Both the position numbers and the translations under genes were made by a program. Under the pieces are notes generated by a model. That model saw only the letters and a program-made list of their open reading frames with translations, had not been told where the DNA came from and searched no databases. From Methylobacterium jeotgali (GTDB taxonomy: Bacteria > Pseudomonadota > Alphaproteobacteria > Rhizobiales > Beijerinckiaceae), in assembly GCF_022179345.1 (NCBI RefSeq), contig NZ_BPQR01000022.1, positions 62,001 to 126,000 of the forward strand: a DNA stretch of 64,000 nt, read 5' to 3'. This document shows positions 54,801-63,721 of the stretch, one piece after another (positions within the stretch are counted from its first letter, which is position 1; each line of letters begins with the position of its first letter).

Positions 54801-55094
54801 GGCTACACGGCCATCGAGGCCGCCGACAGCATGGCCGGGCTGAAGCTGCTGCAATCGGACATGCGCATCGACCTGCTGATCACCGATGTCGGGCTGCCCG
54901 GCGGCATGAACGGGCGCCAGATGGCCGATGCCGGCCGCGTCACGCGCCCGGACCTCAAGGTCCTGTTCATTACCGGCTACGCCGAGAACGCGGTGCTCAA
55001 CAACGGCCATCTCGCGCCGGGCATGCAGGTCCTGACCAAGCCCTTCGCCGTGGACGTGCTCGGCGCCCGCATCCGGGAGCTCGTCGCCGGCTGA
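51819..55094 (+). CDS. Hybrid sensor histidine kinase with multiple PAS domains
   Basis: About 1091 residues from a GTG at 51819; an earlier GTG is possible, so the start is uncertain. Several PAS/PAC-type domains occupy about 60-700 (typical phrases GWTAAEAVGRPVSILFTPED, FNSIDQGFCVIEFIDG). The kinase core has VGQLTGGLAHDFNNLLAGIS with the phospho-acceptor His, an N-box NLCINARDAMPEGG and G-boxes DTGTGMS and GTGLGLSM. A C-terminal receiver has VLVVDDEPTVRML, phospho-acceptor Asp in LLITDVGLPGG and LTKPF. No membrane segment, so it is a cytoplasmic sensor. A charged repeat (DPKVDPEGDRKTDHKSD) precedes the first PAS. Confidence 0.82.
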   Translation: MSDPKVDPEGDRKTDHKSDSLAFLSGGGEAARMIRARDWTGHPLGPPETWPPEFRAALSLVLNSPESMILAWGPDLHFFFNDTYFPLLGPRLPWAMGERFDRVWADGWAQAKPIIDAAMEGRAKRFVDLPWTLDTDRGARDTWWTFSYSRVLDAAGRVAGLFIFTNETTDRVLGDAALRESEERLRVVIEGARDHAILTTDPDGRLTSWSAGAETILGWTAAEAVGRPVSILFTPEDRAAGADARERARALEEGSASGGRWHVARDGTQVYTDGSVHPLPPDAQGRARGFIKIFRNETERLRNELRVRREVERQRTSLQQMPGFAALLAGPDHVFEYVNDAYVAIAGPRDFIGRPVREVFPDLAGQNFFELLDRVYATGEPFSARAMPVRLAGEDEDRIIDLLYQPTRDDSGQVTGIFVGGYDATQTNRVARALAESETRYRTLFNSIDQGFCVIEFIDGPHGPLSDYVHVEANPAYTRHAGIPDVVGQRLRGMVPEEAEGWLQRYRPVLLNGRPIRFEQELVATGRFLEVSSFRVEPPSRREVAVLFQDITARRRAEAELRRLNETLERRVAEALAERKLFADIIEGTDAFVQILDPQFRWLAINRAAVAEFERIYGARPSLGASPLDLLDHLPEHREAVHRIWARALAGEEFTEVAEFGDPDRDRRHYEMRYSTLRGADGAVQGAYQFVTDVTERIREQARLAETEDALRQSQKMEAVGQLTGGLAHDFNNLLAGISGSLELIQTRLSQGRINDIERYMTAAQGAARRAAALTHRLLAFSRRQTLAPKPTNVNALVAGIEDLIRRTVGPAIQIEVVGASGLWPALVDPSQLENALLNLCINARDAMPEGGRITIETANKWLDHAAARLHDMPEGQYLSLCVTDTGTGMSPEVVARAFEPFFTTKPIGQGTGLGLSMIYGFAKQSGGQVRIYSEPGEGTTMCIYLPRYLGDAEPTDPLAAFGAPARAEQGETVLVVDDEPTVRMLVADVLEELGYTAIEAADSMAGLKLLQSDMRIDLLITDVGLPGGMNGRQMADAGRVTRPDLKVLFITGYAENAVLNNGHLAPGMQVLTKPFAVDVLGARIRELVAG

Positions 55095-55211
55095 GGCGGG
55101 CCCCCACGAATGTGCCATGCCGGCGGGGCGCCGTCTCCGGAACGATTCGAAAGACCAGGGGGTTGGCCGCCATCGCCCCCCTTCGCGCCGGGCGGTAACC
55201 GGGAGCCCTCC

Positions 55212-56279
55212 GTGCCGCAGGCCGTCCGCTACACGCCCGACCTCGAGGCTCCGAAGCCGGAGGAGGCCGGGATCCACGACGAGATGATCGCGACCTTCCG
55301 GAAGATCCAGGAGACGACCTTCGCCGATTACGGGCACGCCGTGCGTGGCGTCCACGCCAAGGCGCACGGGCTGCTGAAGGGCCGCCTGGAGGTGCAGGGC
55401 GGCCTGCCGCCGGAGCTGGCGCAGGGCGTCTTCGCGAGGCCCGGAGGCTACGATGCGGTGCTGCGTCTCTCCACCAACCCCGGCGACATCCTCGACGACA
55501 GCGTCTCGACGCCCCGCGGCCTCGCCTTGAAGATCGTCGGCGTCGAGGGCGAGCGGCTGCCGGGCGCCGAGGGGCGCACCCAGGACTTCGTGATGGCCAA
55601 CGCCCCGGCCTTCTCGGCCAAGGACGCGGCGGCCTTCCTCGGCAACCTGAAGCTGCTCGCCGCCACCACGGACACGCCGCAGATCTTCAAGAAGGGCGTC
55701 TCGGCCCTGATGCGCGGGATCGAGAGCCTGCTGGAGGCGCTCGGCACCAAGAGCGCCACGGTGATCGGCCTTGGCGGCCAGCCCGCCACCCACATCCTCG
55801 GCGAGACCTTCTACACGCAGGTGCCGGTGCGCTGGGGCGACTACGTCGCCAAGCTCTCCGTGGCCCCGGCCTCCCCGAACCTCACCGCGCTGACGGGCAA
55901 ATCCCTCGATCTCGGCGCCTCGCCCGACGCCCTGCGGGAGGCGGTGAGCGCCTTCTTCGCGGATCAAGGCGCGGAGTGGGAGGTGCGGGCGCAGCTTCTC
56001 ACCAACCCCGAGACCATGCCGGTCGAGGACGCCTCGGCGGTCTGGCCGGAGGAGGAGAGCCCCTACGTCACCGTCGCCCGCATCGCGGTGCCGCGCCAGG
56101 AGACCTGGAACGCGGAGAAGCGCAGGAGCCTCGACGACGGCCTCGCCTTCAGCCCCTGGCACGGCATCGCGGCGCACCGCCCCCTCGGCTCGATCATGCG
56201 CGCCCGGCAGGCGGTCTACCCGAAGTCGGCAGGCTTCCGGGCCGAGCACAACGGCTGCCCGATCCACGAGCCCCGCTGA
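55212..56279 (+). CDS. Catalase-family haem protein (short, SrpA-like)
   Basis: 355 residues from a GTG preceded by a GGGAG motif. The catalase-like core starts with the HAVRGVHAKAHGLLKGRLEV block, in which the distal His lies in the V-H-A-K pattern, and continues with LRLSTNPGDILDD, PRGLALKIVGVEG and TQDFVMANAP. Length is below full catalases (about 480), like the SrpA/catalase-related group that mostly has weak peroxidase activity. It is alone between the kinase and the convergent molybdoenzyme gene. Confidence 0.78.
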   Translation: MPQAVRYTPDLEAPKPEEAGIHDEMIATFRKIQETTFADYGHAVRGVHAKAHGLLKGRLEVQGGLPPELAQGVFARPGGYDAVLRLSTNPGDILDDSVSTPRGLALKIVGVEGERLPGAEGRTQDFVMANAPAFSAKDAAAFLGNLKLLAATTDTPQIFKKGVSALMRGIESLLEALGTKSATVIGLGGQPATHILGETFYTQVPVRWGDYVAKLSVAPASPNLTALTGKSLDLGASPDALREAVSAFFADQGAEWEVRAQLLTNPETMPVEDASAVWPEEESPYVTVARIAVPRQETWNAEKRRSLDDGLAFSPWHGIAAHRPLGSIMRARQAVYPKSAGFRAEHNGCPIHEPR

Positions 56280-56313
56280 CGGTCCGTCCCGGCCTCGGCG
56301 GGCGCGCGAAACG

Positions 56314-58602
56314 TCACGCCCTGATCCGCACCGGCACGCCCTTGGCGGCCGGCGTCTTCGACTGGATATCGTGGTGCGAGAGGGCGATGAGCGGGTTCAT
56401 CTCGGGATAGTAGGCCCCGAGGCATCCGTCCGGCAGGGCGAAGGGCGTGACGACGAGGGGCCCGGCCTCGCGGGCGATCCCGTCCTCCGCATCCGCCGTC
56501 AGCGAGACGCTCTGCCCCGCCTCCAGTCCGGCGCGGGCGATCTCATCCGGGTTCATCAGGAGAACGTCGCGGCGCCCCTCGATCCCGCGGAGCCGATCGC
56601 TGAAGCCGTAGATCGTGGTGTTGAACTGGTCGTTCGAGCGCAGGGTGATGAGCCGGTAGCGGCCGGGCGCGTCCGCGAACCCGACCGCCGAGAGAGAGGC
56701 CGGCAGGCTGAACTCTGCCTTCCCGCTCTCCGTCTCCCAGATGCGCTCGCGGGCCTTGTTGCCGCGATAGAAGCCGCCCTTCTGCCAGAGCCGGTCGTTG
56801 AAGCGCTCGAAGAACTCCGGATAGGTCTCGGCGATGGCCTGGCGGATCAGGCCGTAATCGGCGATCCAGGTGTCCCAGGGCACCCGCGGGTTCGGGTCGA
56901 GGGTCGCGCGGGCGATGCCGGCGACGATCGCGGCCTCCGACATCAGGTGCTCGCTCGCGGGCGTGCGCTTTCCGAGGGAGCCGTAGATGGTCGAGAAGGT
57001 GTCCTCGACGCTGACCGCCTGCGGCCCGCTCTGCTGGCGGTCCTCCTCTGTGCGGCCGAGGCAGGGCAGCAGGTAGGCGACCGCGCCATTGACGAGATGG
57101 CTGCGGTTGAGCTTCGTGGCCACCTGCACGGTGAGCCGCAGGTCCGTCCAGGCCAGCTCCATGGCCACCTGCTCGGGAATCGCGCGCAGAAAATTGCCGC
57201 CGAGGCCGAGGAAGGCCTTCACGCGCTTGCCGAGGATCGCCTGACAGGCCTCGACGGTGTTGAGGCCCTTCTTGCGCGGGGGCTCGAAGCCGTACTGCGC
57301 GGCGAGCTTGTCGAGGGGCACCTCCTCCGGCTTCTCGCCGATGCCGACGGTGCGCTGGCCCTGCACGTTCGAGTGGCCGCGCACGGGGGAGATGCCGCAG
57401 CCGTCCCGCCCGATCATGCCGCGCAGCAGCAGCAGGTTGACGAGCATGGCGACGTTGTCGAACCCGTGGACCTGCTGCGTCAGCCCCATGCCGTAGAAGG
57501 CGGTGACGCGCTCGGCCTTCACGTAGGCCGCGCCGGCCGCCTCGATCGCGGAGCGGGGCAGGCCCGATTCCCGCTCGATCTCGGCCCAGGCGGTCCCGCG
57601 GACCCGGGCCTCGAAGGCCTCGAGCCCGTGCGTGTGGGCCTCGATGAAGGCGGCGTCGAGGACGCGCCTGCCCTCCTCCTTCGCGAGATCGTCGGCGGCG
57701 AAGACGTGCTTGCAGATGCCGAGGATCACGGCGATGTCCCCGCCGGGCCGGACCTGATGATACTGCGTGGCGATGGGCGTCGCCTTGCGGGTCACCATCT
57801 CCAGCGGGCTCTGGGGGTTGGTGAAGGATTCGAGCCCGGTCTCGCGGACGGGGTTGAACACCAGGATCTCGGCCCCGCGCTTGGCCGCCTCCTGAAGGGG
57901 ATGGAGGAAGCGGGGCGAGTTCGTGCCGGGGTTCTGGCCGAAGAAGAGCAGGCAGTCGGTCTTGGCGAGGTCGTCGTAGACGACAGTGCCGACGCCGACG
58001 CCGAGGGTCTTCTTCAGCGCCACCGAGCTCGTCTCGTGACACATGTTCGAGGAGTCGGGCAGGTTGTTGTGCCCGTAGAGCCGCGCGAACAGTCCGTAGA
58101 GGTAGCTCGTCTCCAGGCTCGCCCGGCCGGAGGCGTAGAAGACGCTCTCCCATGGGTCGAGCCGGCGCAGCTCCGCGCCGATCTCGCGGAAGGCGTCCTC
58201 CCAGGCGCAGGGGAGATAGCGGTCGGAGGCCGGGTCGTAGCGCAGCGGATGGGTGAGCCGGCCCTGCTCCTCGAGGTCGTAGTCGCGCCAGCCCCGCAGC
58301 TCCGTCACCGTGTGCGCGGCGAAGAACTCCGGCCGGCAGCGCTTCGAGGTCAGCTCCCAGAGGGTCGCCTTGGCGCCGTTCTCGCAGAACTCGAACGGGT
58401 GGTAGTCGGCGGGCTTCGCCCAGGAGCAGGAGACGCACATGAAGCCGTGCGGCTTGTTCTGGCGGGCGAGCGTCTCCATCGCCAGCGGGCTCGCCGCCTC
58501 CTTGCCGAAGATGCGCGTTATGCCGCGCACCGAGCCCCAGCCGCCGGCGGGGCCGTCGTAGTGCACGGTGTCGTCCTCGGGGTTCGCGGTGGCCTCGGCC
58601 AT
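56314..58602 (-). CDS. FdhF/YdeP-family molybdopterin oxidoreductase
   Basis: 762 residues from the ATG at 58600-58602. A short Cys pair CVSCSWAKP near the N-terminus stands where other family members have a full Fe-S cluster. Bis-MGD binding blocks include LLFFGQNPGTNSPRFLHPL and SPVRGHSNVQGQRTVGI, and a conserved SSNMCHETSSVALKKTLG contains a candidate Mo-ligand Cys. This is the YdeP branch. M. extorquens Fdh4A, needed for full formate oxidation, has been placed near such proteins in my recollection, so a formate role is plausible but not shown. Confidence 0.8.
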   Translation of the reverse strand: MAEATANPEDDTVHYDGPAGGWGSVRGITRIFGKEAASPLAMETLARQNKPHGFMCVSCSWAKPADYHPFEFCENGAKATLWELTSKRCRPEFFAAHTVTELRGWRDYDLEEQGRLTHPLRYDPASDRYLPCAWEDAFREIGAELRRLDPWESVFYASGRASLETSYLYGLFARLYGHNNLPDSSNMCHETSSVALKKTLGVGVGTVVYDDLAKTDCLLFFGQNPGTNSPRFLHPLQEAAKRGAEILVFNPVRETGLESFTNPQSPLEMVTRKATPIATQYHQVRPGGDIAVILGICKHVFAADDLAKEEGRRVLDAAFIEAHTHGLEAFEARVRGTAWAEIERESGLPRSAIEAAGAAYVKAERVTAFYGMGLTQQVHGFDNVAMLVNLLLLRGMIGRDGCGISPVRGHSNVQGQRTVGIGEKPEEVPLDKLAAQYGFEPPRKKGLNTVEACQAILGKRVKAFLGLGGNFLRAIPEQVAMELAWTDLRLTVQVATKLNRSHLVNGAVAYLLPCLGRTEEDRQQSGPQAVSVEDTFSTIYGSLGKRTPASEHLMSEAAIVAGIARATLDPNPRVPWDTWIADYGLIRQAIAETYPEFFERFNDRLWQKGGFYRGNKARERIWETESGKAEFSLPASLSAVGFADAPGRYRLITLRSNDQFNTTIYGFSDRLRGIEGRRDVLLMNPDEIARAGLEAGQSVSLTADAEDGIAREAGPLVVTPFALPDGCLGAYYPEMNPLIALSHHDIQSKTPAAKGVPVRIRA

Positions 58603-58769
58603 GGCACGGATCCTGTCTCGCCCGGATCGCGCGCCGGGTCCGACAGGCGCAACCCGGGCCCGGAGGCCAACGTTCCCCGGACGTTCGGCCGCGTCCCGCG
58701 GGCCGCTCAACGGACCGCGGGACGCGTCGACGCCGTTGCCGCGCCCGCCGGGACGGCTAGATTGGGCCC

Positions 58770-59996
58770 ATGCGATCCACAGGCAGGGCGGCCCCAGGGG
58801 CCTCCGACGCGGCCGCCCTCACCGTCCGGGCGCTGCCGAAGCTCACGGAGATCGGCGCGGCGGCTTGGGATGCCTGCGCCACCTCCCCCGAGACGCTGTC
58901 GGCTGGCGACGAGACCTTCAACCCCTTCGTCAGCCATGCCTTCCTCTCGGCCCTGGAGGAGGCGGGCTGCGTCTCGCGCAAGACGGGCTGGATGCCCCTG
59001 CACCTCGCCGTCGAGCGGGAAGGCCGGCTGATCGGCGCGGCACCCTGCTACCTGAAGAGCCACAGCCAGGGCGAGTACGTGTTCGACCACGGCTGGGCCG
59101 ACGCCTACGAGCGGGCCGGCGGCAGCTACTACCCGAAGCTCCAGGTCAGCGTGCCCTTCACCCCCGTGACGGGCCCGCGCTTCCTCGTGGCGCCGGGGCA
59201 GGCGCCGGACGAGGCCGCGGCGGCGCTCGCCGCGGGCCTGAGGGCGCTGCGGCAGAAGGTCGAGGCCTCCTCGATCCACGTCACCTTCATGCGCGAGCGG
59301 GAGTGGGAGCAGGCCGGATCGCTGGGCTTCCTGCAGCGGACCGACCAGCAGTTCCACTGGGAGAACGAGGGCTATGCCGGCTTCGAGGATTTCCTCGGCG
59401 CCCTGGCCTCGCGCAAGCGCAAGGCGATCCGGCGGGAGCGGCGGGACGCGCTGGCGGACGGCATCGCGATCGAGCACGTCACCGGCCGCGACATCACGCA
59501 GGCGCATCTCGACGCCTTCTACGAATTCTACGTCGACACCGGCTCGCGCAAATGGGGGCGGCCCTACCTGAACCGGCGCTTCTTCTCGCTGGTGGCCGAT
59601 GCCATGCCCGAGCGCATCCTGCTGGTGATGGCCAGGCGCGCCGGGCGCTACGTGGCCGGTGCCATCAACTTCATCGGCGACACGGCGCTCTACGGGCGCA
59701 ACTGGGGTTGCATCGAGGACCACCCCTTCCTGCATTTCGAGGTCTGCTACTATCAGGCCATGGATTTCGCCATCGCGCGGGGCCTGAAGCGCGTCGAGGC
59801 CGGGGCGCAGGGGGAGCACAAGCTCGCCCGCGGCTACCGGCCGGTGCTGATGCACTCCGCCCACGACATCGCCGATCCGGCCCTGCGCAACGCGGTCGCC
59901 GACTATCTCAAGCGCGAGCGCGCCCATGTCGAGGCGGCCGCCGAGCTCCTCGGCGAGGCGACGCCCTTCCGCCGCTGCACCGGGGAGCCCGAGTGA
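58770..59996 (+). CDS. FemAB/GNAT-like protein (DUF482-type)
   Basis: 408 residues. The DUF482/FemAB-like pattern is visible: NPFVSHAFLSALEEAG, GAAPCYLKSHSQGEYVFDHGW, YPKLQVSVPFTPVTGPRFL, then a GNAT-like second half (LASRKRKAIRRERRDAL and AINFIGDTALYGRNWG). Related proteins are predicted amino-acyl or acyl transferases of unknown substrate. Its stop overlaps the GTG of the M20 gene, so the two form an operon. Confidence 0.8.
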   Translation: MRSTGRAAPGASDAAALTVRALPKLTEIGAAAWDACATSPETLSAGDETFNPFVSHAFLSALEEAGCVSRKTGWMPLHLAVEREGRLIGAAPCYLKSHSQGEYVFDHGWADAYERAGGSYYPKLQVSVPFTPVTGPRFLVAPGQAPDEAAAALAAGLRALRQKVEASSIHVTFMREREWEQAGSLGFLQRTDQQFHWENEGYAGFEDFLGALASRKRKAIRRERRDALADGIAIEHVTGRDITQAHLDAFYEFYVDTGSRKWGRPYLNRRFFSLVADAMPERILLVMARRAGRYVAGAINFIGDTALYGRNWGCIEDHPFLHFEVCYYQAMDFAIARGLKRVEAGAQGEHKLARGYRPVLMHSAHDIADPALRNAVADYLKRERAHVEAAAELLGEATPFRRCTGEPE

Positions 59997-61159
59997 ATCC
60001 CATCACGCATATCCAGGACTACGCCGAGGAGCTGACGGCGCTCCGCCGGGACATCCACGCGCATCCCGAGATCGGCTTCGAGGAGACGCGCACCGCGGCC
60101 CTCGTTGCGGGGCTTCTCGAAGGCTACGGCTACGCCGTGCATCGGGGGATCGGCGGCACCGGCCTCGTCGGCGTGCTTGAAGGCCGCTCCGGCGAGGGCC
60201 GCCGCATCGGCCTCAGGGCCGAGCTCGACGCGCTGCCGATCGAGGAGGCCACGAACCTTCCCTACCGCTCGACGGTGCCGGGCAAGATGCACGCCTGCGG
60301 ACATGACGGGCACACCACCATGCTGCTCGGGGCCGCCCGCTACCTCGCCGAGACGCGCGCCTTCGATGGCACTGCGGTGGTGATCTTCCAGCCCGCCGAG
60401 GAGGGGCTCGGCGGGGCCCGCGCCATGCTCCGTGACGGGCTGTTCGAGCGCTTCCCCTGCGACGAGATCTACGGGCTGCACAACGCGCCGAACGGTCCCC
60501 ACGGCCGGCTCAAGGTCCGCCCCGGCCCGATGATGGCCGCGGCCGACTTCTTCGACATCCGCATCACCGGCCGGGGCGCGCACGCCGCCCAGCCCGACCG
60601 CGGCCTCGACCCGGTGCTCGTCGCCACGGCCCTGGCGCAGGCGATGCAGTCGATCGTCTCGCGCAACGCCGACCCGCTGAAGGCGGCGGTCGTCTCGATC
60701 ACGCAGATCCACGCGGGCGCGGCCTACAACGTCATCCCAGAGAGCGCGCATCTCGCCGGTACGGTGCGGACCTTCGACGCGGAGCTGCGGAGCCTGATCG
60801 CCCGGCGCATCCGCGAACTGGCGGAAGGGTACGCGGCGGCCTACGGGGTCGAGATCGCGGTCGATGTCCGGGACGTGTTCTCGGTCCTCGAGAACGCGGG
60901 CGCACAGGCGGCGGCCGCCGCGGAGATCGCCACCGAGCTGTTCGGAGCGGAGAAGGTCGACGCCGACTGCAAGCCCAAGATGGGCAGCGAGGACTTCGCC
61001 GACATGCTCCACGTCGTGCCCGGCGCCTATGCCTGGCTCGGCGCGACGCCGGGGCCGGGCCTGCACAACGCGGGGTACGACTTCGACGACAGCCTGATCC
61101 CGCTCGGCGCGGCCTACCTCGCCCGCCTCGTCGAGCGCCGCACGGCGCGAACCCCCTGA
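59993..61159 (+). CDS. M20-family amidohydrolase (HipO-like)
   Basis: 388 residues starting with GTG at 59993, overlapping the upstream stop by 4 bases. Metal ligands and catalytic segments are in GKMHACGHDGHTTMLLGAA, the EEG of PAEEGLGGARAML, GLHNAPNGPHG and late KPKMGSEDFADM. Such enzymes hydrolyse N-acyl amino acids, hippurate or similar amides using two divalent metals. The substrate is unknown. Confidence 0.88.
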   Translation: MNPITHIQDYAEELTALRRDIHAHPEIGFEETRTAALVAGLLEGYGYAVHRGIGGTGLVGVLEGRSGEGRRIGLRAELDALPIEEATNLPYRSTVPGKMHACGHDGHTTMLLGAARYLAETRAFDGTAVVIFQPAEEGLGGARAMLRDGLFERFPCDEIYGLHNAPNGPHGRLKVRPGPMMAAADFFDIRITGRGAHAAQPDRGLDPVLVATALAQAMQSIVSRNADPLKAAVVSITQIHAGAAYNVIPESAHLAGTVRTFDAELRSLIARRIRELAEGYAAAYGVEIAVDVRDVFSVLENAGAQAAAAAEIATELFGAEKVDADCKPKMGSEDFADMLHVVPGAYAWLGATPGPGLHNAGYDFDDSLIPLGAAYLARLVERRTARTP

Positions 61160-61164
61160 GATCG

Positions 61165-61647
61165 ATGACCGCCACTTACGACTTCGCGCCGCCCGCCGCC
61201 GACGGCAGCCCCCACCCGCTCGCGCAGTATCGCGGCCGGGTCCTGCTCCTCGTGAACACCGCCTCGAAATGCGGCTTCACCCCGCAATACGCGGGGCTCG
61301 AGGAACTCTGGCAGCGCCACCGGGAGGCGGGGCTGACCGTGATCGGCTTTCCCTGCAACCAGTTCGGCGCCCAGGAGCCCGGCGGGGCGGCGGAGACCGC
61401 CGCCTGCACGCTCAGCTATGGGGTCAGCTTCCCCGTGCTCCGCAAGGTCGAGGTCAACGGCGCCGGCGCCGAGCCGCTTTTCGTACATCTGAAGCGCGAG
61501 AAGCGCGGGTTCCTCGGCACCGAGGCGATCAAGTGGAACTTCACCAAGTTCCTCGTCGGCCGCGATGGGCGCGTGCTCGCCCGGTTCTCGCCCCGGACGA
61601 AGCCCGCGGCGCTGGAGGGCGCGATCCGCGAGGCGCTCGCCGCCTGA
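61165..61647 (+). CDS. Glutathione peroxidase (Cys type)
   Basis: 160 residues with the tetrad residues visible: C36 in NTASKCGFTPQY, Gln in GFPCNQFGAQEPG and Trp/Asn in AIKWNFTKFLV. The enzyme has Cys rather than selenocysteine and would probably use thioredoxin or glutathione to reduce hydroperoxides. It starts 5 bp after the M20 gene, same strand. Confidence 0.92.
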   Translation: MTATYDFAPPAADGSPHPLAQYRGRVLLLVNTASKCGFTPQYAGLEELWQRHREAGLTVIGFPCNQFGAQEPGGAAETAACTLSYGVSFPVLRKVEVNGAGAEPLFVHLKREKRGFLGTEAIKWNFTKFLVGRDGRVLARFSPRTKPAALEGAIREALAA

Positions 61648-61651
61648 CGGT

Positions 61652-62638
61652 TCAGGACGCGTGCCGCTGCGGGCCGCGCGGGGCCATCGCCTCCGCCTCG
61701 ATGAAGACCCGCCGCACCGCCCGTACCCGCGCCTTCAGGCGCCGGTCGAGGCCGGCGGCGATGCGCTCGACGTCGCCGGAGCTGAGGTCGTCGGCGAAGT
61801 CGACGCTGAGGTTCACGAGGATGTCCGAGGGGCCGAGATGCTGGGTCAGCACCTCGTTGACGTGCAGCACGCCGGGCTCGGCGGCGGCGATCTCGCGGAT
61901 CGCGGCGACCACCTCCGGGTCTGCGGCCTCGCCGACGAGGAGCCCGTGGGTCTCGACCATCAGGAACAGCGCCATCGCCACCAGCACGAGGCCGATGCCG
62001 ATCGAGGCCCAGCCGTCGAGGGCGGGCATCTGGAGCCGCTCGGCGAGCACCACCCCGGCGAGCGCGATGGCGAGGCCGATGAGCGCCGCGACGTCCTCGG
62101 CGAGCACCGTGAATAGGGCCGGGTCCTTGCTGGAGCGGATCGCGGTGAGCGGCGGCTTTTCGCCCTTCTCCGCCCAGAACGAGCGGACCGCGACGAGGCA
62201 GGAATAGCCCTCCGCCAGGATCGCGAAGCCGAGGATGGCGACGTTCGTCCAGAAGCCCGAGATGGCATAGCCCATCACCGTCGCGTCGCGGACGGGCTCG
62301 GGATGGCCGATCTTCTCGACGCCCTCGTAGATCGCGAAGATGCCGCCACCGAGGAAGATCATCAGCGCGACGATGAAGGCGTAGAAATAGACCTCGCGGC
62401 CGTAGCCGAAGGGGTGGCGGGCATCCGCCGGGCGCTTCGCCCGCCGCATCCCGAACAGAAGCAGCCCCTGGTTCGCGGTGTCGACGAGCGAGTGGACGCC
62501 CTCGGCGAGCATCGCCGTGCTGCCGGTCAGCCCGGCGCCGGCGAACTTCGCCACCGCGATGGCGAGGTTGGCGCCGGCCGCCGTGTAGATGGCGCCGGTG
62601 CTCGCATGCCCTTCGCCGCCCTGACCCTGCCCTGCCAT
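61652..62638 (-). CDS. Cation diffusion facilitator transporter
   Basis: 328 residues from the ATG at 62636-62638. CDF features: membrane segment 2 site AEGVHSLVDTANQG (His-x3-Asp), FTVLAEDVAALIGLAIA for segment 5 and a C-terminal ferredoxin-like cytoplasmic domain (LVNLSVDFADDLSSG). It would export Zn, Co, Ni or another divalent ion in exchange for protons; the two metal-site halves differ (HxxxD and ExxxD/A), so the metal is open. Convergent with the peroxidase gene. Confidence 0.87.
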   Translation of the reverse strand: MAGQGQGGEGHASTGAIYTAAGANLAIAVAKFAGAGLTGSTAMLAEGVHSLVDTANQGLLLFGMRRAKRPADARHPFGYGREVYFYAFIVALMIFLGGGIFAIYEGVEKIGHPEPVRDATVMGYAISGFWTNVAILGFAILAEGYSCLVAVRSFWAEKGEKPPLTAIRSSKDPALFTVLAEDVAALIGLAIALAGVVLAERLQMPALDGWASIGIGLVLVAMALFLMVETHGLLVGEAADPEVVAAIREIAAAEPGVLHVNEVLTQHLGPSDILVNLSVDFADDLSSGDVERIAAGLDRRLKARVRAVRRVFIEAEAMAPRGPQRHAS

Positions 62639-62792
62639 GTCCGCTCCCGCCCGCGCCTCCGCGACGCGACGGGGCGCCAACGCGCGGCAAGCGGAGCGGT
62701 TCTGCGATGATGGCGCCGGCCTTCCGCATGGACAGGGCCGGCGCGGCCGTGACATCCCTGTGCGCCTCGCCCGCGCGAACCCTCGGACCGCC

Positions 62793-63230
62793 ATGACCGC
62801 CGACACGCCCGCTTACGATCCCGGCAACATCTTCGCGAAGATCCTGCGCGGCGAGATCCCCGCCCAGACCGTCTACGAGGATGCCGACACTCTCGCCTTC
62901 ATGGACGTGATGCCCCAGGGCGAGGGTCACACCCTGGTGATCCCCAAGGCGCCGGCCCGCGGCCTCCTCGATGCCGACCCCGCCTCCCTCGCCGCCGTGA
63001 CGGCGACGCTCCAGCGGGTCGGCCGGGCGGTGAAGGCCGCCTTCGACGCCGACGGGCTGACCGTGTTCCAGTACAACGAGCCGGCCGGCGGCCAGACCGT
63101 GTTCCACCTGCATTTCCACATCGTGCCCCGCCGGGAGGGCGTGCCGCTCAAGCGCCACGAGGGCGGCATGGCCGACCCGGAGGTGCTGGCGAAGCACGCC
63201 GCCCGCATCCGCGCGGCGCTGGAGGCGTGA
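62793..63230 (+). CDS. HIT-family nucleotide hydrolase
   Basis: 145 residues with the HIT signature [12 protein letters not shown] and the N-terminal [19 protein letters not shown] typical of Hint/HinT purine-nucleoside phosphoramidases. The protein is probably a housekeeping phosphoramidase. Its stop overlaps the next gene's GTG by 4 bases, so they are co-translated. Confidence 0.92.
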   Translation: MTADTPAYDPGNIFAKILRGEIPAQTVYEDADTLAFMDVMPQGEGHTLVIPKAPARGLLDADPASLAAVTATLQRVGRAVKAAFDADGLTVFQYNEPAGGQTVFHLHFHIVPRREGVPLKRHEGGMADPEVLAKHAARIRAALEA

Positions 63231-63703
63231 GCGAGCCCGCGGAACGGGCGGGCATCACGATCTACGTCGATGCCGACGCCTGCCCAGTGAAGGACGAGGT
63301 CTACCGGGTCGCCGCCCGCTATGGCCTGCACGTCACGGTGGTCGCCAACAGCTTCCTGCAGATCCCCCGCGAGCCCTGGATCGAGCGGGTGATCGTCGGG
63401 GACGGGCTGGACGCCGCCGACGACTGGATCGCCGAGCGGGCCGGGCCGCGCGCGATCGTGGTCACCGCAGACGTGCCGCTCGCGAGCCGCTGCGTGCGGG
63501 CCGGCGCCTCGGTTCTGGCGCCGAACGGCAAGGCCTTCACCGACGCGTCCGTGGGCATGGCGCTCGCCACCCGCAACCTGATGCAGGAGCTGCGGGAGGC
63601 CGGCGCGATCACCGGCGGGCCGAAGCCGTTCTCGGCGCGGGACCGCTCCGCCTTCCTCGGGGCGCTCGACCGGGCGGTGGTCAGGCTGCGGCGGGCGGTG
63701 TGA
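63227..63703 (+). CDS. YaiI/YqxD-family protein (DUF188, PIN-like)
   Basis: 158 residues from a GTG. The family start [20 protein letters not shown] and the phrase [14 protein letters not shown] are characteristic. DUF188 proteins have a PIN-like nuclease fold with conserved Asp residues (DADACP, TADVPLA), but no activity is established. It overlaps the HIT gene. Confidence 0.9.
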   Translation: MSEPAERAGITIYVDADACPVKDEVYRVAARYGLHVTVVANSFLQIPREPWIERVIVGDGLDAADDWIAERAGPRAIVVTADVPLASRCVRAGASVLAPNGKAFTDASVGMALATRNLMQELREAGAITGGPKPFSARDRSAFLGALDRAVVRLRRAV

Positions 63704-63721
63704 GGGCGGAGCGCCTCCGGG

